Source of the DNA: Panonychus citri | Lineage: Eukaryota; Arthropoda; Arachnida; Trombidiformes; Tetranychidae | Assembly (NCBI RefSeq): GCF_014898815.1 | Contig: NW_026515433.1 | Span: 456,501 to 520,500 of the forward strand | Direction: 5' to 3' | DNA: 64,000 bases | In this document: positions 41,781-52,821 of the stretch, in pieces | How the letters are laid out: every line of letters starts with the position of its first letter | How positions within the stretch are numbered: the stretch's first letter is position 1 | The notes under the pieces: model-generated | What the model saw: only the letters and a program-made list of their open reading frames with translations | What the model was told of the DNA's origin: nothing | Database searches by the model: none | Translations under genes and position numbers: made by a program

Positions 41781-41878
41781 ACCAAGGACAAAATTGTTGT
41801 ATCGGTTTAGTTTGCTGGTGTTTAAGTAAATAGTCTGTTTAACTGCCGTGAGTTTTTATCTGTTATAAATCAACGAAA

Positions 41879-42824
41879 ATGGCCCCGATTCTTGGCTATT
41901 GGAATCTTCGAGCGCTTGTTGAGCCCATTGTGTTGACACTGAAACAAGCTAAACAGCCATACGAGTACAAGACTTACAAACTTGGTGGTGCTCCAGATTA
42001 CGATAAATCCGAATGGCTCAAAGAGAAGGAGAATTTAGGTCTTGAATACCCGAATTTACCTTATTATATTGATGGAGACCTTAAAATTACTCAGGTAACT
42101 AATTAACTCCCCTGTCACGCTGATCAAATGCTTGATTCGAACCAACTAGGTTGGGTCAATAGTTCTTCCTTAATCTTAGTGATCATTGAAATCAAATCAA
42201 TAGTAAAACTGATAATTGATCAAACGAAAACTTAACCAGTCTCATTTTTATATTTACAATATTTTGTCGTTACTTTGACTTTTACTTTTAATACAATCGA
42301 ATAAGCAATTGTCCTTTATTGATTTTCTATTGTGAAAACCAATTAATCGTAAACTTTTCAACTTGACACAGACTTTGGCGATTCTACGATATTTGGGTCG
42401 AAAACATGATTTAGGACCCAAAGGAGAAGAGGAAACAATTCGTTCTGATTTAATCGAACAGGGTGTCATGGAGATGCTTTTATCCTTATTCAGAGCTTGG
42501 TATGCTGATAATGATCAATTCTATGAAGCAAATATCATTAAGCTAGTTCCATACTTGGAACAGAAACTCGAACATACTTCAAAAGTTCTTGGATCGAATC
42601 AATTTCTTCTTGGAGATCGAGTCACTTACAATGATTTCCTTTTGTACTCGACATTAGACTACATAAGACTCTTCAAATGTTCACTACTTGATCCACATCA
42701 AGGCTTAAAAGATTATCTTGACAGAATCGAAGCTCTTCCAGAAATCGAGCCATATTTTAAAGACGAAAATTTCAAACGATTTCCTATCACCGGATCAATG
42801 GCTAAGTTTGGAAGCGGAAATTAG
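41879..42824 (+). CDS. Mu-class glutathione S-transferase, copy 1 (222 aa)
   Basis: Two exons, 41879-42094 (72 codons) and 42372-42824, with a phase-0 GTAACT..ACACAG intron of 277 nt. The enzyme joins glutathione to electrophiles in the cytosol as a dimer. The N-terminal thioredoxin-like domain starts MAPILGYWNLRAL, with the catalytic Tyr7 in GYW. Trp and Lys in EWLKEK and the cis-proline in YPNLPYYIDG are the usual glutathione contacts, and TQ then Thr at the exon junction takes the place of Gln-Ser. The helical C-terminal domain carries RAWYAD, whose Tyr aligns with mu-class Tyr115, and LLGDRVTYNDFLLY, the conserved folding motif. Length is normal. Its nearest relative in the window is the inverted broken copy 6, with shared stretches such as GPKGEEETIRSD. 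First gene of the array. Confidence 0.95.
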
Positions 42825-43180
42825 TTATAAACTTTTGATAAATTCGTAAATGACTTCGATTAAATAATTATGTCAATGAATTAAAGTACTATTAAGCTTT
42901 ACCAAGGTGTCAATTTCATTCACGTGTTGATTTACGCACTAAATTTTGAGACCACCAATGATTAATAGATTTTTTCGTTTTAATATTAATATCTAATTTA
43001 AATACAAACAGATGTAAATTAAAAGTTTAAATTGTGAAGTTGATTGTTGACAATTCAAATATCCCCGGTAATCAAAAAAGAGCAGTTAATATAAAGCAAA
43101 GGAAAACGAGTTTTTTTGTCATTCAATTTGATTGTTTTTAGGTGTTTGTTACTCTTGTTATTCAATTGTCCTTGTCAATT
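42825..43180. other. Spacer between GST copies 1 and 2
   Basis: 356 nt, AT-rich: 3' UTR of copy 1 and promoter of copy 2, with TATAAAG at 43090. Confidence 0.6.
43090..43096 (+). promoter_or_regulatory. TATA box (TATAAAG) of GST copy 2
   Basis: Located 91 nt before the ATG of copy 2. Confidence 0.5.
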
Positions 43181-43918
43181 ATGGCTCCAACTATCGGTTA
43201 TTGGCCTATTCGCGCCCTTGTCGATCCCATCCTATTGTGTATGCATCAACTCAAGCAATCATACCGAATCAAACATTATAAATTCGGTGGTCCTCCTGAT
43301 CATCTTGGTAATGAATGGCCAGTGGATAAAGAGAGATTAGGATTAACTTATCCAAATATACCTTATTTGATTGATGGCGATGTCAAAGTAACTCAGGTAA
43401 GGGTTAATTCTGTCAGTCTTTTGGACCATTTATTAGTTTGGTGACTGTTTTCGTTACAGTGTTTAGCGATCCTTCGTTACATTGGTCGTAAATATAATTT
43501 TGGACCCAAATCTGAAGAGGAGATAATCCGTTCCGACATCTTCGAGCAAGGGGCTCATGAAATGTTGTACACTTGTTTTCGTGTTTGGTACGTTGATACG
43601 GAAGAAGAACTGAACAAAGCGAAACCTCATTTACATCCATATCTCAGACAAAGACTCGAGCAAACATCAACTGCCCTTGGGTCAAATCGATTTATTCTTG
43701 GCGATAGAATGACTTATGTTGACTGTCTACTCTATTCAGTACTTGATTACATCAGACTTTATGATGAAGATTATTTAAGTCGCAATCAAAATCTCAGGGA
43801 TTTTCTGGATCGAATTGAGTCTCTCCCTGAAATCAAAAAGTACCATGAAAGTAAACGATTCAGTCGATTCCCGATCTGCGCACCAAATGCAAGATGGGGA
43901 AACAATCAATCAACATGA
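43181..43918 (+). CDS. Mu-class glutathione S-transferase, copy 2 (224 aa)
   Basis: Exons 43181-43396 and 43460-43918, phase-0 intron of only 63 nt (GTAAGG..TTACAG). The start chosen is the MAPTIGYW methionine; an in-frame upstream extension begins at a non-ATG codon. Tyr7 of GYW, Trp and Lys of EWPVDK, and the cis-proline of YPNIPYLIDG are present. After TQ the residue that is normally Ser (or Thr) is Cys, a change at a glutathione gamma-glutamyl contact. The C-terminal domain has FRVWYVD and FILGDRMTYVDCLLYS. The ending is FPICAPNARWGNNQST. AATAAA at 44035-44040 is the likely poly(A) signal. It resembles copy 3 in having DEWP/NEWP and PILL, so the two are probably a recent pair. Confidence 0.95.
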
Positions 43919-44314
43919 TAAAATCTTAGTACTTACTAGTTTACGATTTGACATAAACAATTCTGTCAAACAATCAGATCATTTCAAAATCAATCCATTT
44001 ACTACCTCAAACTGATCTGTATCTATCGATAGCTAATAAATCAATTCAAATTTATCCAACACATAAGCGCGTGAGGTATGATTTTTTTATCAACTAAGAT
44101 TTGTTTTGCACAGCACTAAAATCCAAATTATCTTCAATTAGAAAGATTCGATAAGAAGATTATCTTGCTAAATAAACGTTAATCTCAGCAGGTATAAAAG
44201 TAGGTAAGGTAATGGAAAGTCAACAATTTACCTGATTACAAGGTTTTATCCAAAAAGACATATTGTTCATTGTGAATTTGTTTCAGTTGTTCCAGTATTA
44301 ACTTTTTTGTTACA
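43919..44314. other. Spacer between GST copies 2 and 3
   Basis: 396 nt with the copy 2 poly(A) signal (AATAAA, 44035) and a TATA box for copy 3. Confidence 0.6.
44193..44199 (+). promoter_or_regulatory. TATA box (TATAAAA) of GST copy 3
   Basis: Located 122 nt before the ATG at 44315. Confidence 0.55.
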
Positions 44315-45061
44315 ATGACACCAATTATTGGTTATTGGACATATCGAGCCAACGTCGAGCCCATTTTGTTGACAATGAGACAAATTAATCAACCCTATCA
44401 GTTGAAAACTTACAAACAAGGAGATGGATCTGATTATCTGGGTGATGAATGGCCGATTGACAAAAAGGGATTGGGATTAATTTACCCAAATGTACCTTAT
44501 TATATTGAAGGAGATGTTAAGATAACTCAGGTAAATTGTAATTATCATTGATTTCCTTGTTTATTGTAGTAGGTGATCAATAACTTTTTTGTCTTCTAGA
44601 CTTTGGCTATTCTCCGTTATTTGGCTCGAAAACATGATTTTGGCCCTCGAACTGAAGAGGAATATGTTCGTATTGATATAGTTGAACAGGGAGCATTTGA
44701 GATCATGTCGTCACTGTGGAGAGCCTGGTATGTGGACACTCAAGAAGAATGTGACAAATTCAATGAGCAACTGATTCCTTTCCTTGAACAAAAGCTCGAA
44801 CATACATCGCAAGTTCTGGGTTCTGATGAATTCATTTTGGGAGATCGAGTGACTTTCATTGACTTTCTCTTATATTCAACATTGGATTACGTCCGATTGT
44901 TTAGATCTCAGTTATTTGATTGTCACGAAAATTTAATTCATTTTCTCAATCGAATTGAAAATTTACCTAACATCAAATCATATTTTACGGATGAAAATTT
45001 TAAACGATTTCCAATCATCGGATCAAGGGCAAAGTGGGGCCACAATCCTCCGTCTAACTAA
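44315..45061 (+). CDS. Mu-class glutathione S-transferase, copy 3 (225 aa)
   Basis: Exons 44315-44530 and 44600-45061, phase-0 intron of 69 nt (GTAAAT..TTCTAG). N-terminus MTPIIGYWTYRANVEPILL keeps the catalytic Tyr7, but the usual RGL/RAL is RAN. Trp and Lys of EWPIDK, cis-proline in YPNVPYYIEG and TQ-Thr are kept. The C-terminal domain has RAWYVD (Tyr115 equivalent) and FILGDRVTFIDFLLYS. It ends RAKWGHNPPSN. A poly(A) signal AATAAA is at 45072-45077, 11 nt after the stop. Confidence 0.95.
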
Positions 45062-45497
45062 ATACTATCAAAATAAATTGTAGTCCATTCAATTTGATGA
45101 ACATTAAATCAACATTAAATTACTGGACTCTTTTCTCACCAATAAAGAGACTGCACTCAAGTTGAACGTGAATCAATGCTAACTAGTGACTCTCTCATTG
45201 ATTATTTTAACCTTGGTGTTAAAAATAAGTACATCGGAATAATAGAGACTCTCTCACTTGAGAAAAAATTAATTATCACCAGAGCGTTTATATTTATTAT
45301 TTAATGAAAGAACGAGAAAACTTAATTGCAATCGATCAAGACTCCGATCGAGTGTTGATTACAATCGATTAGTTTAATCACACCCTTTGCTGTAAATTAA
45401 TATAAAAAGAAAACACTCTCATCTTGTGAGTTAATTGTTGATTGTGTTATTTGATTACATTCAATTTTTTAGTTTCTTCTTAACGTTCCAAACAGTT
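45062..45497. other. Spacer between GST copies 3 and 4
   Basis: 436 nt with the copy 3 poly(A) signal and, at 45401, a TATA box for copy 4. Nothing else seen. Confidence 0.6.
45401..45408 (+). promoter_or_regulatory. TATA box (TATAAAAA) of GST copy 4
   Basis: Located 97 nt before the ATG at 45498. Confidence 0.5.
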
Positions 45498-46415
45498 ATG
45501 GCTCCAGTTCTTGGCTATTGGAAACTTCGAGGTCTTTGTGAACCTATTCAACTTTTATTGGCTCATGTTGGTCAAGAGTACGAAATGAAAACTTACACCA
45601 TTGGACCTCCGCCTGATTTTGCCAACGATTGGTTTGATACGAAATTCAGTCTCGGACTCGACTTCCCGAATTTGCCTTATTATATTGATAAGGACGAAGG
45701 TGTGAAAATCACTCAGGTAAGACAATTAGTTAACTAAAATGGTGAAGATTAAATGTTCAGTTTTTAAAGATGATTAAGATGATCAATCAGATAATCATGA
45801 TCCTAAAATTGTTTAGGGTTAACCATATTATAATAGATGATTATAATTAATTTAAATTGAAGGTTAAAGTCAATGTGACTTTAATTTGATTGTGTTTTCA
45901 TTTGATTTACAATTAATAGCTCACTTTTCTCGGTATTTTCCCCTTAATTACAGAGCATTGCGATCTTACGTTATTTAGGTCGTAAACACGGGCTGGTTGG
46001 TAAATCGGAAGAAGAAAACATCAAATTGGACATGATTGAACAATTGGCAATGGACACAATGATGAACGCTGTCATCATTTGGTACTTTAGTACTGACGAT
46101 AATTATGAACAACGGAAAAGTGAAATGATCACCAAAATCAAGCCCCGATTACTTCAGTTGACTCAATTTTTGGGTGACAATCAGTTCATCATTGGAGATC
46201 GGGTTACGTATGCTGATTTCATGATGTACTCGTACTTTGATTACAATCGACTCTTCGTTCCAGAGATGTATACTGATGAAACAGCGATTCACGATTATTT
46301 GGCACGAATCGAGTCATTGCCTGGTGTCAAGGAATTCATCTCATCGGAAAACTTCAGTCGATTCCCAATCGCTGCACCAATGGCTCGATTTGGTGGATCA
46401 AAACCAAGTGAATAA
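45498..46415 (+). CDS. Mu-class glutathione S-transferase, copy 4 (226 aa)
   Basis: Exons 45498-45716 (73 codons) and 45954-46415, phase-0 intron of 237 nt. The start is the MAPVLGYW methionine; an upstream in-frame extension lacks family similarity. N-terminal domain: Tyr7, LAHVGQEYEMK, Trp and Lys of NDWFDTK, FPNLPYYID, and TQ-Ser, the canonical mu-class glutathione contact. The C-terminal domain has VIIWYFS (Tyr115 equivalent) and FIIGDRVTYADFMMYS. It ends MARFGGSKPSE. Clearly the sister of copy 5 (shared LLAHVGQEYEMK and a KDEG/EDEG insertion before KITQ), although NAA38 and an F-box gene now separate them. Confidence 0.95.
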
Positions 46416-47585
46416 AACCATTTATGTATCGATTTGATCCAAGTGATTGATTAAACTTGCATTTATTTTAATTATTGCGTTTGCAATTCAGTTGATTTAA
46501 TAGAAACGCGATAAGGTAGATATTAAAAATCTTTCCTAGAATATGATATCTAAATTAATCCCCGTAATGAGAAATAGTAAAATGGAGATTAGTTGATTGA
46601 ACAGTTTAATCAGTTTTTATTGTCAATAATCAAGAACTCGATCTTTATGGATTCATTTCCCAGCCAGAAACATAATTTATAACTCTTTTGACAATTAATG
46701 ACAATCTTCATGATAAGTAGATTTGTTTCACAAGGTTGATCATATCTAATGAAATTCAAAAGCTAATTAATTAATAATATAAAGACAAAATTAAATGTTT
46801 GATGCATGAAATTGCAAAAACTCCTGACGATTAATTGATTAAATCAATGATTCAACGGAGGATCCATAGCCCACAGAATCATGAACCATCAGTGAGACCT
46901 TGATTATCTGCTATCAAGGTCATTTTAATGTCTATTGTTCAGTAAATCAAATAGAATGATATTCAAATTCATCAATTTATTGCTTAACAATAATTTCAAC
47001 TAAATTTGAATGAAATTAATTAGTTTGTTCACAAATTACAAAGAAACTGAAGTTTTCACAATCTATCGTCCTTCGATTATAATGAAGGTAAAATCAGAAT
47101 AATGAAAAGAATGACATTCATGAAGTCAATCAGAATATTGAGAATTTATTACATAATCTGAAGAGATTTATCAGAATACAATGTACTTCGAAAATAGAGT
47201 TTTGTAGCTGATCAGTTGAAGTGATTTTAATTTCAATCGTTGATTTAGTTGATCAATTTGAGGAAAAGTTTGTATCATTAAGAAACATCCAAGAAAAGGA
47301 TTTGAAGGTTTCTTAGAAAGGGAAAGGATATTACGGATTGTTGAAGGAGAACCCGGAAGTGTGAGCCCGTCATGGAATCAGAAAATAACTTTCGATGAAT
47401 CATCAATCGAATTGATGAATTTTTTTCAAAAATCTTATTCTATTTTCCATTAAAATGAACAACCGCTCGAGGGCACCACCTGAATGCAGAAAACTGTAAA
47501 CATTGTTTACTTTTCGCTCTCAATGACAATTTCCCTTTAATTGTAACTCAGTTTTGTGATTCGCTTCTCATCAATCAACAAAACG
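46416..47585. other. Intergenic between GST copy 4 and NAA38
   Basis: 1.17 kb of AT-rich sequence without a supported gene. The last 250 nt before NAA38 are less AT-rich and probably its promoter. Confidence 0.6.
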
Positions 47586-47915
47586 ATGACTTCTCCTGAT
47601 GAAGCTAAAGCTAAATTGCGAAATTGGCTCAATCGAACGATGAAAATTGAAATGAGTGATAAAAGAGTTTTAATTGGAATCTTTTTGTGTACCGATAACC
47701 ATAGAAATGTAATTCTTGGTTCTTGTCTTGAGTATCTTAGATATAAAGGTAAGTTGATTGATATAATCACTCTGATTGTCGAGACTAATTGATTGATCAA
47801 TTGTTAAATTGCAGAATGTGGAGAGAAAGGGGAGCCTCGTAGTTTAGGATTGGCGATGGTTCCTGGTCATCATATTGTCTCAATTCATGTCGATTCATCA
47901 ACGTGTTTATCTTGA
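47586..47915 (+). CDS. NAA38: NatC auxiliary subunit Naa38 (LSMD1-like), 87 aa
   Basis: Exons 47586-47748 and 47815-47915, phase-1 intron of 66 nt (GTAAGT..TTGCAG). The ATG at 47586 was chosen over an in-frame GTG ten codons upstream. Naa38 is the small Lsm-fold subunit of the N-terminal acetyltransferase complex NatC, which acts on nascent chains at the ribosome. The Sm-like domain fills the protein: LRNWLNRTMKIEM, then DKRVLIGIFLCTDNHRNVIL (Sm1 region), GSCLEYL, and the Sm2-like LGLAMVPGHHIVSI near the end. Length is slightly short for the family, through a shorter N-terminus. It sits within the GST array but is unrelated to it. Confidence 0.92.
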
Positions 47916-49508
47916 ATCATTTTCTATTCTCATCAATGTGATCATCTGATTAATCTGTTTTTTTATGAATCAATTCATGATAAGATGCAAATTTGAAACG
48001 AAAATGATTCCAATTGTTTCATTGATTTTCATCACAAATTTTAAGAGCAATTAATCAGCTTAGAACAAGATAATCGATTGAACTGATTATATTTCTATTG
48101 AGTTTACCATTTGATTTCTCTAAAATTTTTTACTCTCCAACTAATTATTAATTGTTCAACTTTACTAATTGTTGTTTTCTTTACACGAATAAACAATTTC
48201 AAAGTTAATCGGATTTACATGAAACCTCACAAGATTTAAATAAAGAAACTACAATTGATTGGTTATGATGTTGATGATTTAACAACAATTAAGGAGTGTT
48301 GATAAAATGGTCGATGAAACAAATATTGATAATTTGATCAACATGAACCAATTAGCCTGATAATCAGAAATTAAACTGATCATCATGTAAACAATATAAT
48401 AAATTGAAGAGGATCAAGTTGATGATAATTTTTAGGTAAACATGATTGAAATTAAGTAAACATTGTTGTTAAAAGAAAAGAAAATTAAATTGAAAGTAAT
48501 TGACAAAAAGATAATTAAACAAATTAAAGGCCTTCAAGGTTTCCTTTTGAGCAACAATTCAAACTGGATTAGGATGATGGCGAATGATGAGAAAAAGGTG
48601 GTACACTCTCAGTTCGAGGCCAAAATATCGAGGTGAATATTGTTATGGACAAATAGTACTTGTAATTATTATAGTAAATGATAATTACTCCGCCTTTAAT
48701 TTCGTTATCCGGATGACCCTGAAACCGATACAAGAACATCATTTCTCTTTCTTTTCTTTCTTTCTTTTCGTGTCTCTATCAACAAGAAAACGCTTATATT
48801 GAGACCGGACTGTTGTTGGGGACTGTTTCTTCAAAAAGAACATTTTCTTTTTCTCTTTTTTAATTAAACAAATTGAACGTAATCGAAACGGAAAAAGAAC
48901 TTGAAGAAAAAAAAAGTTAAAGAAAAAACGAAAAGTAGGTCAACTGTTTAACAATTCGAAAATGGCGCGTACATTGGGAAAGAGGAAAAGAAGCAGAAGA
49001 AGAAGAAGAGAAAGAGGAAAGAAAAGCAAAGAAAAGGTTAGGTAATAGAGAGAAAGAGAGAAGATGAAGGTGAGAGAGAGAGAGAGAGAGAAAAGGTAAC
49101 TTTTTCTACTCTCGTGTTTAGAATAAGTTTTTTTTTCAGTTGATGTTGATTTTTTTTCTTCCTCTTTGTGTTTCTTTCAATCTTTTTCATTCAGTTGGAC
49201 GGAATTAATTTGCTCCATTGACCATAATCATCGTCATCTTTTATCTTCATCATCTTCATCATGGTCATCGGCAGTACGAGATGAGGGGCTGATGTCTTTT
49301 CCTCTCTCTTACCTTTCTCTTTTTTCCCTTTCTCCTTGACTCTTTCTCTTTCTTTTCTCTCTTTCCTTCTCATTCTCTCTCTCTTTGTGTGGTTCAGATT
49401 TTCTCTTTTTTTTCTCTCTCTTTCATGAGTTTTCTTTTTATAGTCAATTCATTTTTATTATTATTGTTTTGAATATTTTTCTTTTTTCATTTTCACTGAA
49501 CAATCACC
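47916..49508. other. Intergenic, purine- and pyrimidine-rich before the F-box gene
   Basis: 1.6 kb. The first 600 nt are AT-rich. From about 48.84 to 49.1 kb the plus strand is very purine-rich, with a GA repeat; from about 49.13 to 49.45 kb it is pyrimidine-rich. A short Arg/Lys frame at 48962 (27 codons) is a translation of the purine tract. Likely the F-box gene's promoter and 5' UTR. Confidence 0.5.
49072..49093. repeat. (GA)n microsatellite
   Basis: GA dinucleotide tract upstream of the F-box gene. Confidence 0.9.
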
Positions 49509-52368
49509 ATGACTGGAATCAACCAATTACCCGATGAGATACTGGAGATTGTGTTTAATAAAATTATCTGGGTTGAAGATTTGATAAACGTTTCTGTTGG
49601 TAAGTGAATCTTGTTTATTGTTTTAATATTGTTTTCAGCATTAAACATGTTACATGTTATGTTGTGTGTTTCCAATTGGAAATGTGATTTGAATTTCTAA
49701 TCAACACCAATCATGTTGACGCTCAAACGATTAGCTTTTAATTGTTTCCTCTCTCTCTCTTTCTCTATTTTGGTTTGTCCTTTTTCCCTCTTTCCACAGT
49801 TTGTCAACGTTGGTCGTTCCTTGCCCGTCGACGATTGTCACAAATTCGGGTTCTTCTTTGTGAGACCGTCAATGATGGAGGTTTGTAGCTTTGTGTGATC
49901 ATCTATTTGGCCTTGGGGGATCTTAGATTGATCGTCTTAATGTCTTCACTTGATTGTATTAATCTCGGTTTAGCCTGTTGACAGTCACTTTGTTTTCTAT
50001 GGTCATCACTTTAGCCTTTTCTCACAAATCACTCAACACAATTTGATGGAATTTGTGTCATTCATCTTTGTCATTTGTTTATGTTTCCATCAGTGTTTGT
50101 TAACCAATTGGATTATAGATTTTTAATTTACTCTGTCATTATTGACTAGTAACTGTTTCAAATTGATCCTCAACTTTCAACTCTAGACAAAACTAATCCA
50201 ACATGAGATTATCCAGTTTTCCAGAGCTGAAATGTTTCTACTTCTTTCACTGGATGGCGGTAGTTGTTTACTTTCATACATTCGTTGATCATTGTAACAA
50301 TTAAGATTTCCAATCAATTAATTGTTGATTGTTACTTCTTTTTATTCATTTTTTTTCTCTCTCCAATCTGTTAATTTTTTCTTCCTTGTTACTTGAACCT
50401 TTTCTAACCTTGATCTATTTAGTTATTGCAACTTTTTCACTTTCTTTTCGCTGTTAACTTACATCAACCACGATTTTTGTTAATCATCACAATTTCATTT
50501 ATAATCAACTCAAATTGACGATCACCACTGTCATAAAATGTTAGCAAATTTCTTGTTGATCTTTGATTGTTTAAATATCCAAATCGGGTGTCACTTTAAT
50601 CAAAAAGCAAAAGAAACTCAGTCATGCTCCATTCTGATTCTTTAAGAGGACAACCTTCGGGTGCCATTATATAGTCTTTATATTAATATTATAATAATAA
50701 GGTCGTCCTAATCACAATCGAAAAGTGTCCCTGGCCTAATCAACCAACCTAAACTTTCAAATTCAGATAATCATAAAAAGTTATTGTTTAGATAAGGTAA
50801 ATTTTGAGAGCGTTAATTTCATTATCAATTATTGTTAACCTTAAATTAATAATAATCGTCATTGAATATTAGTTGCTTTCTTTAATTTTCTCACTTTTAT
50901 TTCATTTTAACAAGTTAATCGAATGTTAATTTGATTATTTGATTTGCTTTTTATCCTCTTCCAAATGTCGAGATTTGTGCAACCATTAGTTGATTTGGAA
51001 AAATTAGCTCACTTTCGCTTTCGAATCAGCCTTTGAATATATTACCGTTATTTCCTAAAGTTATTGCTGATTAGTTGATAAATTCTTTCAAATTTCCATT
51101 CCTTTTGAACAATACTTTCTCTTTTTCTTCTGACAATCAACTAATCATTTTGTCTCCATTTGTTTTCCTTTTAATTAGAGGATGATGACCTTGAACCAGT
51201 ATTAGATTCTTCCGTTGGCTCGGACACTCTTTTCTACCAGGAACTGATAGAGGACAATTCTCGTATTGCTGAATATTTAGATTTTCTACCGAATCTTTCG
51301 GTAATTGAAATTAACGGTAATGCAGAACCAATCCAACCATATATCGGCAGTCTCCTTAATTGCCGAACCAACATTATCGGCCTTCAGTACAATCATCCTT
51401 TTTGGTTATCCGTACCTCTTGGGCTGAAACATATTCAAATGTTTTCATCCTATTCAATTGGCACTGAAATAGAAGAGTGTTTTTCCGATACCTGTGAACA
51501 ACTTTTTGTCAAATTCGCTCGAGATTCTTTATGGAAAATTTTATCTGACTTTAGGTCACTAAAAAGACTTCACGTCGGTGAATTTAGAGGTAATTCTACT
51601 TTTTTTTCGTTAGTAAAATTCATTTTTCTAACAAAAGTTTCTTTTTATTACATTGAAATTGCAGGAGAACCTTTATCCGGATATCATGGTCCATGTTCCC
51701 ACTCAATTGAAATTTTAGAATTAAATATTTGTAGTTATCGTCCTGATGTACCCTCATGTTCACTTCATGACCCACCCTATGGATTTGGAGCACTCGTCGA
51801 TTTATGTCCCAGACTTCGAAGTTTATTTATTCGATTTCAATCTTTTTTCCCTTACCAACATGTTCCAAATCGAGCCAATAATCACCTACAAAATTTAGTT
51901 CTGGAATACATGGTAACTAGTTCAACTCGATTTTGATTATTCTCTTCTCTTTATCATTTATCATTTCTCATTTTCTTATTTCAATTTTAATTGTAGCCAA
52001 ATAGTTTCCACAAATGGACTACACTGAGATGTATTATAACGAAATTTCCAAACTTGAAGAATCTCGCAATCAGAGGGAACCTCGAGCTTTGCGACAGCCA
52101 TATACACGATATTCTATCTCATTGTAACAAATTGGAGCTAATAGATGTACGAGGATGTCCCAATGTTACCGGTCGGGTCGAAGATAGTAAAAGATATTTT
52201 TTAAGGTACACGAATCGTCAGATCAGAGTTTTTCGGGGTGAATATCCGGTTTCCTGTTCATCCAATTATCACCAAGTCGTTAGTGGACTTGATTTTATGC
52301 GTAACATTTTTTCACAATCATTTAAAACGATTCCAGTGTTCATGCTTCCCGAAGGTAAAAAACGCTGA
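49509..52368 (+). CDS. F-box protein, probably F-box/LRR-like (400 aa)
   Basis: Five exons: 49509-49599, 49800-49880, 51179-51589, 51665-51912 and 51997-52368. They total 1203 nt, and every junction keeps frame with GT..AG ends. The F-box is split by the first intron: LPDEILEIVFNKI, then VEDLINVSVVCQRW and FLARRRL, the pattern of a Skp1-binding motif. The remaining 340 residues contain spaced leucine/isoleucine stretches like weak leucine-rich repeats (for example LRSLFIRF, LKNLAIRG, LELIDVRGCPNVTG), so it probably selects substrates for an SCF ubiquitin ligase. Intron 2 is 1298 nt. The 75-nt third intron is a multiple of three and has no in-frame stop, so retaining it would add 25 residues. 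The protein resembles the many lineage-specific F-box genes of arthropods; I cannot name an orthologue. Confidence 0.85.
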
Positions 52369-52821
52369 TAATTAATCCTTTCCAACTACTTTTTGTCTAT
52401 TGACAAATTAACTTTTTTTTTCGTTTACATCGTTAACCTAAATCTATCACCATTGAATTCAAAACCATATATACAATTTCAAGGTATTTACATCACTTTA
52501 AATTGTTTGATTTTACTTTCAGTTGATTAATTGTTTTTCAATTTCACTCTCATTCTTTCAGTTCAAACCATGATATTTGCTCATCATTTTCTAGCCTGAA
52601 AATTTTCTCGAACTGTTAATATCGATTCGACAAAATAATGTGATAAACTTTACCATTTTCCCGATGAAATTAACCAATTGTTAAATTTGTGATATTGCGC
52701 ATGTTAAAATAAAGAACTCGAACTCAATCAGATAATAGTGATTCTTTCATTGTTATTGTGTCAAAAGTTTCAATAAACTAGAGTTTTCGTTTTGTGTTTT
52801 ACTTAGACCATTGATTTAATT
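52369..52821. other. Spacer between the F-box gene and GST copy 5
   Basis: 453 nt, AT-rich. No clear TATA box for copy 5; the best is an AAATAAAG word near 52707. Confidence 0.5.

Larger units (their letters stand above)
26038..41878. other. Gene-poor 15.8-kb region upstream of the SH2 gene
   Basis: No coding region could be supported. The sequence is AT-rich, with GA/CT dinucleotide runs, GATGAA and CCT/CTT triplet runs, and many CAGGTAA-like words that could be donors of non-coding exons. Frames longer than 60 codons (for example 27053-27310, 27636-27972, 29032-29220, 33764-34069, 37203-37460 and 37758-37961) mostly start at TTG or GTG and encode repeat translations or hydrophobic AT-driven sequence. 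The region probably holds the SH2 gene's promoter and distal regulatory DNA, perhaps 5' non-coding exons or lncRNA. Confidence 0.55.

Noticed and set aside
42125..42160. GGTTCGAATC-like word on the minus strand, considered as a tRNA B box
   Set aside because: No A box or cloverleaf could be built around it; it lies in the intron of GST copy 1.
48962..49045. ATG frame MARTLGKRKRS with an Arg/Lys run
   Set aside because: Only 27 codons and wholly explained by the purine-rich tract upstream of the F-box gene.
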